DNA of 64,000 bases from the NCBI RefSeq assembly GCF_019449275.2, contig NZ_JAHZQZ020000006.1, positions 124,001 to 188,000 on the forward strand. Direction: 5' to 3'. A program made the translations under genes and the position numbers. Of this stretch, positions 24,465-32,959 are shown in pieces; the stretch's first letter is position 1; each line of letters opens with the position of its first letter. The stretch comes from Microbacterium sp. HD4P20 (GTDB lineage Bacteria; Actinomycetota; Actinomycetes; Actinomycetales; Microbacteriaceae). The notes under the pieces are model-generated. The model was not told where the DNA came from. It made no database searches and worked only from the letters and a program-made list of their open reading frames with translations.

Positions 24465-25018
24465 CCGAGGCGGTCACCGACCCTCCCCCCGTCCTCTCCA
24501 CGGATCGCTGGCGCGATCCGCGGAGCCTCGGGACGCGTGGGCCCACGCAGGCCACGCGCGGCCCGGGCTTCCTCGACCGGCTCGCGGCCCGTGCGCTCAA
24601 AGTGCGATGGCTGATGCGCCTGCCGATTCCGCTGTACCGCGCCGGGCTCGGCTGGATGCTCGGGCCACGCCTCGTCATGATCGAGCACTTCGGGCGGGTC
24701 TCGCACGAGCGGCGTTTCGTGGTGGTCGAGGTCGTTGAGCGTGAGCCGAATGTGGTGCGTGTGGCATCCGGATTCGGCGAGACGGCGCAGTGGTACCGCA
24801 ACCTCCGTGCGAACGGTGTCGCCTACCTCAGCACCGGCGGTGCCCGACGCGTGCGCGCCGCGGTGCGGCTGCTCGGACGGGAGGAGTCCGCGGCCGTGCT
24901 GCGACGATACGCGGTGGCGCATCCGGGGGCATGGCATCACCTCAGCAGCGCGATGGAGATCGCCGGCGGCGACGCGCACATTCCGGTCGTCGAGTTCACA
25001 CCGCCCAAAGTGGGGTGA
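24461..25018 (+). CDS. deazaflavin-dependent (DDN/F420) nitroreductase family protein
   Basis: A 185-residue split beta-barrel protein of the group containing mycobacterial Ddn. The core includes GPRLVMIEHFGRVSHERRFV and ASGFGETAQWYRNLRANG, and the C-terminal part ends HIPVVEFTP. Members reduce quinones or nitro compounds with coenzyme F420, but cofactor use here is not shown. The start overlaps the polymerase stop (ATGA). The first 30 residues are poorly conserved and contain a copy of repeat family R (24510-24548). Confidence 0.78.
   Translation: MTEAVTDPPPVLSTDRWRDPRSLGTRGPTQATRGPGFLDRLAARALKVRWLMRLPIPLYRAGLGWMLGPRLVMIEHFGRVSHERRFVVVEVVEREPNVVRVASGFGETAQWYRNLRANGVAYLSTGGARRVRAAVRLLGREESAAVLRRYAVAHPGAWHHLSSAMEIAGGDAHIPVVEFTPPKVG
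24510..24548 (+). repeat. dispersed GTGGGCCCAG repeat (family R) inside the Ddn-like gene
   Basis: The segment reads GGCGCGATCCGCGGAGCCTC, then GGACGCGTGGGCCCACGC. It matches one unit of the repeat at 23316-23392 with few changes and the same orientation. It encodes residues about 17-29, just before the conserved domain. Confidence 0.65.
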
Positions 25019-25021
25019 TCC

Positions 25022-25044
25022 GGATGCCGTGGCCTACGGCATCC
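25022..25044. terminator. hairpin between convergent genes
   Basis: GGATGCCGT and ACGGCATCC form a perfect 9-bp stem with a 5-nt loop in the 33-bp gap between the convergent Ddn-like and DNA ligase genes. The position suits a bidirectional terminator, although no strong T-run follows on either strand. Confidence 0.6.
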
Positions 25045-25051
25045 GCCACCC

Positions 25052-26098
25052 TCAGACCAGGACCTCGGCGAGGTCGTACGCCGCGACGACCTCGAGCTGC
25101 TCATACGTGCACGAGCGCGGGTCGCGGTCGGGGCGCCACCGCTCGAACTGCACCGTGTGCCGGAAGCGCCATCCCTCCAGCTGGTCGTAGCGCACCTCGA
25201 GCACGCGCTCGGGGCGCAGCCGCACGAACGACGAGTCGGCGCGACCGGCCTGGAACCGCGACTTCTCGCCCTCGCCCCGAACGGCCTCGCCCTCGGCATC
25301 GCGCTCGACGAGCGGCGCGAGTTCATCGATGAGCTCCAGCCTGCGGGCGTTGCTCCACGCCGCGACCCCGCCGACAGGATAGAGCGTTCCGTCTTCGCCG
25401 TAGAGGCCGACCAGCAGCGATCCGACGCCCTCACCCGATTTGTGGATGCGGTAGCCGAGAGCCACGACATCCGCCGTCCGCGCGTGCTTGATCTTGAACA
25501 TCGTGCGCTTGCCCGGCGCGTACGGCTGGTCGAGCGGCTTCGCGACGACACCGTCGAGACCGGCGCCTTCGAACTCGGCGAGCCAGCGGCGCGCGAGGTC
25601 CGCGTCGTCGGTGGTGCGCGTGACGTGTACGGGGTCGGGCACGTCACGCAAGAGCTCGACGAGCGCTGCGCGACGCTCGCCGAACGGCTCGGACTGCAGA
25701 TCGCGATCTCCGACCGCGAGCAGGTCGAACGCGATGAACATCGCCGGGGTCTGCTCGGCGAGCAAGTTGACGCGGGATGCCGCGGGGTGGATGCGCTGCG
25801 ACAGCGACTCCCAGTCCAGCCGTCGCCGGCCGTCACGCTGGATCGGCACGACGATCTCGCCGTCGAGCAGGCACGGCTCGGGCAGGAGCCGCGCGAACGC
25901 CTCGACCAGTTCGGGAAAGTAGCGGGTCAGGGGTTTGGCGCCTCGCGAGCCGATCTCGACGTTCTCGCCGTCCCACGAGATCAGCGCGCGGAACCCGTCC
26001 CACTTCGGCTCATAGCTGAGACCGCCGGGCGTCTTCGCCGGGTCGGGCACGTCGGGCACGGACTTCGCGAGCATCGGCGCGGGGATCTCGTACGGCAT
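25052..26098 (-). CDS. ATP-dependent DNA ligase
   Basis: A 348-residue ligase of the LigC/LigD-ligase class. The nucleotidyltransferase Lys32 lies in EPKWDGFRAL. LLDGEIV and GLDGVVAKPLDQPYAPGKR follow, with FKIKH as the later motif. The oligonucleotide-binding domain ends in HTVQFERWRPDRDP. It seals nicks in end joining or excision repair. The Met at 26098 begins PAPMLAKSVP, the expected N-terminus; the longer upstream frame is GC-rich shadow sequence. It is convergent with the LigD-type polymerase pair, so end-joining functions that are often fused are here in separate transcription units. Confidence 0.92.
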   Translation of the reverse strand: MPYEIPAPMLAKSVPDVPDPAKTPGGLSYEPKWDGFRALISWDGENVEIGSRGAKPLTRYFPELVEAFARLLPEPCLLDGEIVVPIQRDGRRRLDWESLSQRIHPAASRVNLLAEQTPAMFIAFDLLAVGDRDLQSEPFGERRAALVELLRDVPDPVHVTRTTDDADLARRWLAEFEGAGLDGVVAKPLDQPYAPGKRTMFKIKHARTADVVALGYRIHKSGEGVGSLLVGLYGEDGTLYPVGGVAAWSNARRLELIDELAPLVERDAEGEAVRGEGEKSRFQAGRADSSFVRLRPERVLEVRYDQLEGWRFRHTVQFERWRPDRDPRSCTYEQLEVVAAYDLAEVLV

Positions 26099-26153
26099 GG
26101 GTCCATCCTGCCGTGGCGCCCCGACACCCGTACAGGCCGGGCTCGACCGCGCG

Positions 26154-29057
26154 TCAGGGTGCCAACGCCGCCGTGTACAGTGCGGCGGCCTCTGCGCGGT
26201 TGGATGCGCCGATCTTGGCGAGGATGGCCGACACATGCACCGAGGCGGTCTTGGGGCTGATGAACAGGCGCCGGCCGATCTGCGGGTTCGTCAGTCCCTC
26301 GGCGATCAGCTCGAGCACCTGACGCTCGCGCGGCGTGAGGGTTGCCGCCAGATCCGCACCGCCCGGGGTATCGGGGGTCTCCGCGCCCGCCGTCAGTCCC
26401 GCCTGAGCGGCCAGCTCGGTCGCCCACCGTGCGACCCGAGCGACGCCGTGCCCGGGTGCCTCTGTCGAGACGCGCCGAAGCAGCGCCGCCGCCTCGTCGC
26501 GATCGCCGTGCTCGAGCAGCGCCGATGCCAGGAGGCAGCGCGCGACGTGCAGATGCCACACCGGAGTGATGCCGGCCTCGAGGTCCGCGACAACGCCGCG
26601 CCATTGCTCGACGCGATGGCCGACCGGACCCGCGTCGGCCAGCAGCGCCCGCACGAAGCCGGCCATGATCGGCGCGGCGGCGCGGTCGGGCCAGGCGTCG
26701 ACCGCCGCAGCGAGGGCCCGCCGCCTGTCGTCGCGGCCATCCCGGTCGCTCACGGCGAGCAGCATCGCGGCCGTCACGGCCGCGTGGCGTCGCAGTGCCG
26801 GCGGCGCATCGCCCGTGGCGACTTCGAGCACGTCCGCCAGAGCGGCCTCCCGCTCGGCCGCAGGTGCCGGAGGCAACCCGCGGATCGAGGCGCACGCCTC
26901 GGCGCGGTCGATCGCCCACGACGTGCGCTTCTTGGGGTGCGTGCGCAGCGACTCTTCGATCAAGGCCCAGTCGGCGCTGAGGAGCTCGTCGCGCGCGGCG
27001 GCCTGGTCGTTCCAGCTCAGGTGGGTGGCGATGAGCCGCACCACCGACCCGCGAGCCTTCGTGAGGCGCCGCGCGCGGCGCGCATAGCGCAGCGCGTCTT
27101 CGGCGCGGCCCATGCTGAACAGGGCGCGGGCGAGCGAGTAGGCGACGGATGCCCCGGACCCGCGTTCGATGCCCGCTCGTACCGCGTCGGCATAGCGCTG
27201 TTCCCCGAAGATGACCGCCTCGTCGAAGCGGCCGAGCCGCACCAGCAGATCGACCAGGGCCGAACCGGTGTAGGACCGCAGGGCAGGATCCAAGGGGAGT
27301 GCAGCGGCACGCTGGACCGGCGCGAGTGCGCGGGGCTCATCGTCCTCGTCGTCGGCGATCCGCCAGGATTCGACGGTCAGTGCGACGCCGAGTGCCGCAT
27401 TGTCACCAGCGCGCTCGGCGAGCGTGATCGCCCGCTGTGCGTAGTGCTGTGCCGTGGCGCCGTCGTCGCCGATCGCGAGATTGGTGAACACGCGCGACAG
27501 CAGCGCGTCTGCCCGCTCGTCGTCAATGCCCTCGAGGAGGTCGATCGCCGCGAGCAGGTCCTCGCGCTGGTTGCGGTGCTCGAAATTGAACACTTCGACG
27601 AACCGCTGCCGCAGCAGCGCCGCACGTGTGAAGGGGTCGTCGGGGCACACCGCCAGGCCCTCTTTCGCCGAGCGAAGGGCCCGCTCCGAATCGCCGAGGT
27701 CGTGCCACCCCTCGGCGGCGCCGAGATGCAACTCGGGGAGCGTGGTGCCGGCGCGGGCGGCGGCATCCGGAACTTGCTCCCACAGCTCGGTGAGACGCTC
27801 CGCGAGCTTCACCGACGTGGCCGGGGAGTACCGGGCGCGCGACTGCTGCAGCGCGGCGACGGTGGCGTCGAAGGCGGCCGGGAGGTCGCGTGCGGCGAGC
27901 CAGTGCTCGGCGATGGCGGATGCCTCGTCTGGCGAGTCGGCGCGACCGTCTCGGAGAACCTCGGCATAGCGCCGGTGCGTGCGTACGCGTTCGCTCGGCA
28001 GCATGTCGCTCTCGACGGCCTCGCGCGTCAGGGCATGGCGGAAGGAGTAGCCGGCGCCGTCGGCGAGGATCACGCGCGCATCGATCGCCTCGCGCACGGC
28101 GAGGTCGAGGGCGCGGTCGTCGAGCGGCGACACCGCCGCCAGCACCTCGTGGTCGACGTGCATGCCGCCCGCCGCCATCGTGCGTACCGTCTGCTGGGCG
28201 GCGTCGCCCACGCGGGCGTAGCGGGCGAGCACGAGTTCGCGCAGAGTGTCGGGCAGTCCGCGATCGCCCAGATCGACGAGCTCTTCGACAAGGAACGGGA
28301 TGCCGCCGCTGCGCTCCGCGAGATCCTCGATGACGCGCGGATCCAGGTCCGGCGCCAGCTGTGCGACCTGCTCGGCGACCTCCTCAGGACTCAGTCGCTC
28401 GACGTCGACCCGGACGACGGAGCGGGTGCGGTCGAGCTCGGCCAGCACCGGACGAAGCGGATGGAAGCGGTCGATGTCGTCGGAGCGGTAGGTGGCGACG
28501 ATCGTGAGGTGCCGGCCACGCAGGGTGCTGGCGAGCGTCTTCAGCAGAGCCATGGTGGAGGCATCCGCCCACTGCAGGTCTTCGATCACCACGATGACGT
28601 GGCGCTCCTGCGACAGCTGCTCGAGGACGACCTCGATCGCCTCGGCGAACTCACCCGCCGGATCGTCGGTGTCGGGATGCTCGGCGGCGATGCCGGGCAC
28701 GAGCGCGGCCAGGCTCGCGATGACCGCGACCGAGCCGGCCGCCTTGCGCAACTCCTCGGTGCCCACGGCGGCGTGCAGATCGCGCAGTACCCGGCGAATC
28801 GGACCGAACGGCGCGCCGATCGGGCCCAGATCGACGCACTGCCCGATCGCGACCGTGACGGGCAGCTCGCCGCCGCGCTCGGTCGCCTCGGCGAGGAACT
28901 CTTGGACGAGCCGCGTTTTGCCGATGCCCGCCTCGCCCCGCACGACGACCGTGACCGGCCGGCCCGCCACACCGTCGTCGAGCGCCCCCAGCAGGGCGTC
29001 GAGCTCAGCCCGGCGCCCCACCATGCGGGGCGTCGAGGTGAGGGCGGGCATGCTCAT
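26154..29057 (-). CDS. LAL-type LuxR regulator with ATPase domain
   Basis: A 967-residue large ATP-binding regulator. Residues about 10-250 are an AAA/STAND ATPase with Walker A GEAGIGKT (41-48) and Walker B VIVVIEDLQWAD. A long TPR-like helical region follows. The C-terminal LuxR HTH reads LTPRERQVLELIAEGLTNPQ, with KTASVHVSAIL in the recognition helix. Such proteins integrate a small ligand with ATP to switch transcription. I start at 29057, where GAGGTG precedes the ATG. Regulated genes are not evident; the small gene 50 bp upstream and the ligase downstream run in the same direction. Confidence 0.88.
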   Translation of the reverse strand: MSMPALTSTPRMVGRRAELDALLGALDDGVAGRPVTVVVRGEAGIGKTRLVQEFLAEATERGGELPVTVAIGQCVDLGPIGAPFGPIRRVLRDLHAAVGTEELRKAAGSVAVIASLAALVPGIAAEHPDTDDPAGEFAEAIEVVLEQLSQERHVIVVIEDLQWADASTMALLKTLASTLRGRHLTIVATYRSDDIDRFHPLRPVLAELDRTRSVVRVDVERLSPEEVAEQVAQLAPDLDPRVIEDLAERSGGIPFLVEELVDLGDRGLPDTLRELVLARYARVGDAAQQTVRTMAAGGMHVDHEVLAAVSPLDDRALDLAVREAIDARVILADGAGYSFRHALTREAVESDMLPSERVRTHRRYAEVLRDGRADSPDEASAIAEHWLAARDLPAAFDATVAALQQSRARYSPATSVKLAERLTELWEQVPDAAARAGTTLPELHLGAAEGWHDLGDSERALRSAKEGLAVCPDDPFTRAALLRQRFVEVFNFEHRNQREDLLAAIDLLEGIDDERADALLSRVFTNLAIGDDGATAQHYAQRAITLAERAGDNAALGVALTVESWRIADDEDDEPRALAPVQRAAALPLDPALRSYTGSALVDLLVRLGRFDEAVIFGEQRYADAVRAGIERGSGASVAYSLARALFSMGRAEDALRYARRARRLTKARGSVVRLIATHLSWNDQAAARDELLSADWALIEESLRTHPKKRTSWAIDRAEACASIRGLPPAPAAEREAALADVLEVATGDAPPALRRHAAVTAAMLLAVSDRDGRDDRRRALAAAVDAWPDRAAAPIMAGFVRALLADAGPVGHRVEQWRGVVADLEAGITPVWHLHVARCLLASALLEHGDRDEAAALLRRVSTEAPGHGVARVARWATELAAQAGLTAGAETPDTPGGADLAATLTPRERQVLELIAEGLTNPQIGRRLFISPKTASVHVSAILAKIGASNRAEAAALYTAALAP

Positions 29058-29106
29058 ATGCTCGCACCTCGGCACGACATCGGGGAGGTGCGGCCGGCGG
29101 CTCCGG

Positions 29107-29394
29107 TCACGACGAGGGTCCCGCGAGCGCGAGGCCGGTCGCGGCCGTCCGCGCCGGTGCCTCGGGCGTCCGGGGCGACTCGGGCGACTCCGGCGACTCC
29201 GGCGACTCGGGCGCGGGCGCCGCGGCGGTGCTCGCGCGCGCCCGACGCTCGCGCTCCGCGAGGGCCGCGCGACGCTCGGCCTCCGCGAGAGCCGCTCGAC
29301 GCTCGGCGTGGGCGACGCGGCGCCGGTTCTCGCGCTCGAGGTCGGCGAAGCGGTGCTCGGCCAGCCGCATGACCGCGTGGGTCGTGGCATCCAT
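29107..29394 (-). CDS. small charged helical protein of unknown function
   Basis: A 95-residue protein started by an ATG at 29394 with AGGAGAT upstream. Residues about 10-50 form an Arg/Glu/Ala-rich amphipathic helix with repeated RRAALAE-type heptads, then a Pro/Glu/Ser-rich tail with three PES-type repeats. I recognise no family. The good ribosome site and its place 49 bp ahead of the LAL regulator on the same strand support a real gene, perhaps a small partner protein. Low complexity makes homology unreliable. Confidence 0.5.
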   Translation of the reverse strand: MDATTHAVMRLAEHRFADLERENRRRVAHAERRAALAEAERRAALAERERRARASTAAAPAPESPESPESPESPRTPEAPARTAATGLALAGPSS

Positions 29395-29535
29395 GATCGA
29401 TCTCCTGCCTCGGAACCCGGTGATTCCGTGCAGTTCGACTCTCGTCGCTGAGGCCCTACCTCCCCATCGGACGAATGCCCTATCTCTGGCGCGCAACCGC
29501 CTTATTCGCCGCAGCTGCGAGGCGGATGCCGCGGC

Positions 29536-30690
29536 TCAGGCTTCGACCGGGCGCTTAGGACGCGCCCATCGCGCGGGCAGGTCGGGGCCGTCCCACACTT
29601 GGACGACGCCCCACGCCGCGGCTGCGATCGGCACCGCGAGGACGGCGCCGACGATGCCGCCGAGCACCGTGCCGACGGTCAGGGCGACCAGGATGACGAA
29701 GGCGTGCAGCTTCACCGAGCGCCCCATCAGCACCGGCTGCAGGAAGTTGCCTTCGAGCTGGTTCACCAGCACCACCACGCCGACCACGAACAGGGCGTTG
29801 ATCCAGTCGTTGGCGACGAGGGCGACGAGCGCTGCCAGGATCCCGGCGAGCGTGGCACCCACGATCGGGATGAACGCGAGGAGGAACACCAGCACGGCGA
29901 GCGGAATCGCCAGCGGGACCTGCAGGATCAGCAGACCGATCAGGATGCCGATCGCGTCGACGGCGGCGACGGTCGCGGTGCCGCGTACATACGAGCCGAG
30001 CACCCCGACGGTCTTGTCCCCGATGCGGCGGGCGCGCAGGTAGTTCCGGCCGCGGAACGGCCGCAGCAGGAACTCCCACATCTGCGGGCCGTCCTTGAGG
30101 AAGAAGAACAGGATCGTGATCATCAGTACGAGTCCGGTGAGGAAGTTCGCGACAGCACCCACCCCGGCCAGCGCGCCCGAGCCGAACTGGGCGCTGGTGA
30201 TGAAATCGGTGATGCTCGCGACCCACTCGTCGACCTGCTCGGGCTGCACGAAATCGAACGGCAGGTCCTGCGCCCAGGCCAGCAGAGCCTGGAAGCCATC
30301 CTGAGCCTCCGAATAGAGTTCGTCCCACTGGTCGCGCACGGCCCACACGATGAGCCACCCGACCGCCCCCAGCAGCACGACGATCGTGAGCATCGTGATG
30401 ATGGTCGCGAGCACCGAAGGCACGCCGCGTGAGCGCATCGCGTGCATGACGGGGTGGAAGGCGCACGCGAGGATCAGGGCGATCATGAGCGGGATGGTCA
30501 CCAGGGTCAGCTGCTGCATCGCGAAGATGATCGCCGCGACCACCGTGACGACGACGATGATCTGGATCGAGCGGATGCCGAGCTTGCCGAAGTTGTCGGC
30601 CCACAGGCTCCACGGCGCCCGGCTCGCCTTCAGATCGGCGTCCTGCGAATCCAGGCGCACCGACTTCGGCTCGTTGCTGAACAGTCCCAT
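29536..30690 (-). CDS. AI-2E family transporter
   Basis: A 384-residue membrane protein of the AI-2 exporter/PerM superfamily. It has about eight spans: two N-terminal pairs, a cytoplasmic stretch with DLPFDFVQPEQVDEW, and the conserved GILIGLLILQVPLAIPLAVL and PIVGATLAGILAAL blocks, followed by VLVNQLEGNFLQPVLMGRSV. Family members move small metabolites or sodium, and autoinducer-2 export is only one proposed role. It lies 62 bp after the acyl-CoA dehydrogenase gene on the same strand and may share its transcript. Confidence 0.9.
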   Translation of the reverse strand: MGLFSNEPKSVRLDSQDADLKASRAPWSLWADNFGKLGIRSIQIIVVVTVVAAIIFAMQQLTLVTIPLMIALILACAFHPVMHAMRSRGVPSVLATIITMLTIVVLLGAVGWLIVWAVRDQWDELYSEAQDGFQALLAWAQDLPFDFVQPEQVDEWVASITDFITSAQFGSGALAGVGAVANFLTGLVLMITILFFFLKDGPQMWEFLLRPFRGRNYLRARRIGDKTVGVLGSYVRGTATVAAVDAIGILIGLLILQVPLAIPLAVLVFLLAFIPIVGATLAGILAALVALVANDWINALFVVGVVVLVNQLEGNFLQPVLMGRSVKLHAFVILVALTVGTVLGGIVGAVLAVPIAAAAWGVVQVWDGPDLPARWARPKRPVEA

Positions 30691-30752
30691 GAAGCGAGGC
30701 TAACCGGCGGCACCGGTGACGCCCTACGGCTTGCCGAGCCCCCGCCGACCCG

Positions 30753-31985
30753 CTATGCGAAGGCGCTCATCCCCGTGATGTCGCGGCCGATGAGCAGCGC
30801 CTGCACGCTCTCGGTGCCCTCGTAGGTGTGGATGGCCTCGATGTCGGCCATGTGCTGCATGACGCCGTTCTCGAGCAGGATGCCGTTGCCGCCCAGCATG
30901 TCGCGTGCGATGGCCGCGATGCGGCGCGCGGCGCGCGTGTTGTGGTACTTCGCGAGCGAGGCCTGCGTCGGACGCAGCTCGCCGCGCGTCTCGAGATCGG
31001 CCATGAAGCGGCAGTACAGCTGCATCGCGGTGAGCTCGTCGAGCATCTGCGTGAGCCGCTCCTGCACCATCTGGAACTTCGCCAGCGGCTTGCCGAACTG
31101 CACCCGCTGCTGCGCGTAGGCCAGCGACGCCTCGTAGCAGGCGGTGGCGTGGCCCAGCGCCGACCACGCAACGCCCGAGCGCGTCGAATACAACACGGTC
31201 GAGGCATCCTTGAATGTCTTGGTGCCCGGCAGCACCGCATCCAGCGGCACGCGCACGCCGTCCAGCACGATGTGGGCCTGATGGATGCCGCGCAGCGACG
31301 CCTTGCCGGTGATCACGGTGCCGACGTACCCGGGTGTCTCCTGCTCGACGAGGAAGCACCGCACCGCGCCGTGGTGCTCGCTCTCCGGGTCGTCGACCCG
31401 CGCCCATACGAACGTGATGCCGCCGGACGCGCCGTTGCCGATCCATTTCTTGGCGCCGTCGAGCACCCACTCCTGGCCGTCGCGGCGGGCGGTGGTCTCG
31501 AGAGAGACCGAGTCGGATCCGTGGTCGGGTTCGGTGAGGGCGAAGGATGCCGGAACGTCACCGCGGGCTACGGGCGCGAGCCAGCGCTCCTGCTGCTCGT
31601 CACTGCCGAACAGGGCCAGCGTGCGCAGGGCGAGCCCGCCCTGCACCGCGATCACTGTGCCCAGCGACCCGTCGCCGCGCGAGATCTCCATATTGACCAG
31701 GCCGGCGGCCAGGGGCGAGAAGCGCGTGAGCGCGGGGTGGTCGATTCCGTCGTTGAACAGCTCCCGCTCGCCCATGCGCATCGCGAGCTCGAGCGGGTAT
31801 TCAGCGGCGTCCCAGGCATCCAGCATCCGTGTGCCGACCTCGTCGACGTAGGCCTGCGCGCGTTCCCAGATCGCCCGGTCGGCGGCCGGGATGTCGGCGA
31901 AGGCCGCGTAGTAGTCGGTGCCGAGGCGGCGGGTGACGTCATAGCCTTCGACGCTCTGACCGGGGCGGGGCTGGAATGCGGTCAT
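30753..31985 (-). CDS. acyl-CoA dehydrogenase, glutaryl-CoA dehydrogenase-like
   Basis: A 410-residue flavoenzyme of the acyl-CoA dehydrogenase superfamily. FALTEPDHGSDSVSLETTA and KKWIGNGA are FAD/substrate motifs. The C-terminal IHTYEGTESVQALLIGRDIT places the catalytic base at the Glu of YEGT, as in glutaryl-CoA dehydrogenase. The substrate is unassigned; a dicarboxylyl or branched acyl-CoA is plausible. The Met at 31985 has AGGAG upstream. It is divergent from the SDR-TetR-QOR operon across a gap that contains one of the shared TetR operators, so it may be co-regulated. Confidence 0.9.
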   Translation of the reverse strand: MTAFQPRPGQSVEGYDVTRRLGTDYYAAFADIPAADRAIWERAQAYVDEVGTRMLDAWDAAEYPLELAMRMGERELFNDGIDHPALTRFSPLAAGLVNMEISRGDGSLGTVIAVQGGLALRTLALFGSDEQQERWLAPVARGDVPASFALTEPDHGSDSVSLETTARRDGQEWVLDGAKKWIGNGASGGITFVWARVDDPESEHHGAVRCFLVEQETPGYVGTVITGKASLRGIHQAHIVLDGVRVPLDAVLPGTKTFKDASTVLYSTRSGVAWSALGHATACYEASLAYAQQRVQFGKPLAKFQMVQERLTQMLDELTAMQLYCRFMADLETRGELRPTQASLAKYHNTRAARRIAAIARDMLGGNGILLENGVMQHMADIEAIHTYEGTESVQALLIGRDITGMSAFA

Positions 31986-32043
31986 GTTCGGACTCCTGAC
32001 AGAGTGGCACTGGATGTCACGATCCATAGTACTGAGTGCCAAT

Positions 32044-32122
32044 CGTTTCGTCTCGCCCGTTCCTCGCTCGCTCGACGACCGGGGCATTGCGGGTCGTTGA
32101 GCGAGTGAAGCGGGACGGAATG
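32044..32122. repeat. imperfect long inverted repeat (family S, copy 2)
   Basis: CGTTTCGTCTCGCCCGTTCC with CTCGCTCGCTCGACGACC on the left pairs imperfectly with GGGTCGTTGAGCGAGTGAAG and CGGGACGGAATG on the right. CGTTCCTCGCT is shared with copy 1 near 165. It occupies the divergent gap between the acyl-CoA dehydrogenase and SDR genes, just left of a TetR operator. Confidence 0.6.
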
Positions 32123-32142
32123 CCTGACCGTCGTGCTACGGT

Positions 32143-32163
32143 AAAACCGACCAGCCGGTATGT
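32143..32163. promoter_or_regulatory. shared TetR-type operator, site 1
   Basis: AAAACCGACCAGCCGGTATG is an imperfect palindrome. Its reverse complement, CATACCGGCTGGTCGGTTTT, closely matches sites at 49560, 36012 and 58559. GGTATGTC could act as the -10 of the SDR-TetR-QOR operon starting at 32180, so a repressor bound here would block it. It may also affect the divergent dehydrogenase gene. Confidence 0.7.
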
Positions 32164-32179
32164 CACGCAAGGAGGCGTC

Positions 32180-32923
32180 ATGGCCCTGGGCAGATTCGAC
32201 GGCACCGTCTCGCTCGTCACGGGCGCCAGTCGCGGCATCGGGTTCGCGATCGCGCGGCGCCTTGTCGACGAGGGCGGGTCGGTCGTCATCACCGGGCGCA
32301 GGCAGGACGCGCTCGACGCGGCGGTCGCCGAGCTCGGGCCCGCCGCATCCGCCGTCTCCGGTCGCGCCGACGACGCCGAGCGCCGCGCGGCCGTCTTCGC
32401 GCACATCACCGAGCGCCACGGACGCCTGGATCACCTGGTCAACAACACCGGCATCAACCCCGTCTACGGTCCGCTGACCGAGATCGACGCGGACGCTGCC
32501 CGCAAGATCCTCGAGGTCAACGTGATCGCGGCGCTCGACTGGACGCGCGCGGCACTCGCCGCCGGACTCTCGCGTTCGGTGGTGAACATCGCCTCGGTCG
32601 CCGGGCTCGGTGCGAGCCCGGGCATCGCGTTCTACGGCATCTCCAAGGCGGCACTCGTGAACCTCACGATGCAGCTCGCGTTCGAGCTCGCGCCCGCCAT
32701 CCGGGTGAATGCGGTGGCGCCCGCCGTGGTCAAGACCGTGTTCGCACGGGCACTGTACGAAGGGCACGAAGAGGAAGCATCCGCCGCCTATCCGCTCCGG
32801 CGGCTCGGCGAGCCCGCCGATGTCGCAGGTCCCGTCGCGTTCCTGCTGTCGGACGACGCCGCGTGGATCACGGGCCAGACCCTGTCGATCGACGGCGGCG
32901 CCGGCATCCGCCCCCTCACATGA
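32180..32923 (+). CDS. short-chain dehydrogenase/reductase
   Basis: A 247-residue classical SDR. The cofactor loop is TGASRGIG (14-21). NNTG (88-91) replaces the usual NNAG. The catalytic residues are Ser139, Tyr152 and Lys156, the last two in YGISK. The C-terminal AWITGQTLSIDGGAG is typical of FabG-like enzymes. It probably oxidises a hydroxyacyl-CoA or alcohol within the surrounding acyl-CoA pathway. The ATG at 32180 has AAGGAGG at 7 bp; earlier in-frame codons run into the repeat. It is first in an operon with a TetR regulator and a quinone oxidoreductase. Confidence 0.9.
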   Translation: MALGRFDGTVSLVTGASRGIGFAIARRLVDEGGSVVITGRRQDALDAAVAELGPAASAVSGRADDAERRAAVFAHITERHGRLDHLVNNTGINPVYGPLTEIDADAARKILEVNVIAALDWTRAALAAGLSRSVVNIASVAGLGASPGIAFYGISKAALVNLTMQLAFELAPAIRVNAVAPAVVKTVFARALYEGHEEEASAAYPLRRLGEPADVAGPVAFLLSDDAAWITGQTLSIDGGAGIRPLT

Positions 32924-32959
32924 CGCGGCGGCGACGCCGACCGGGTGAAAGATGAAGGC

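Noticed and set aside
29107..29496. Longer 129-residue version of the small helical protein
   Set aside because: The extra N-terminal part lacks a ribosome site, whereas the Met at 29394 has AGGAGAT at proper distance.
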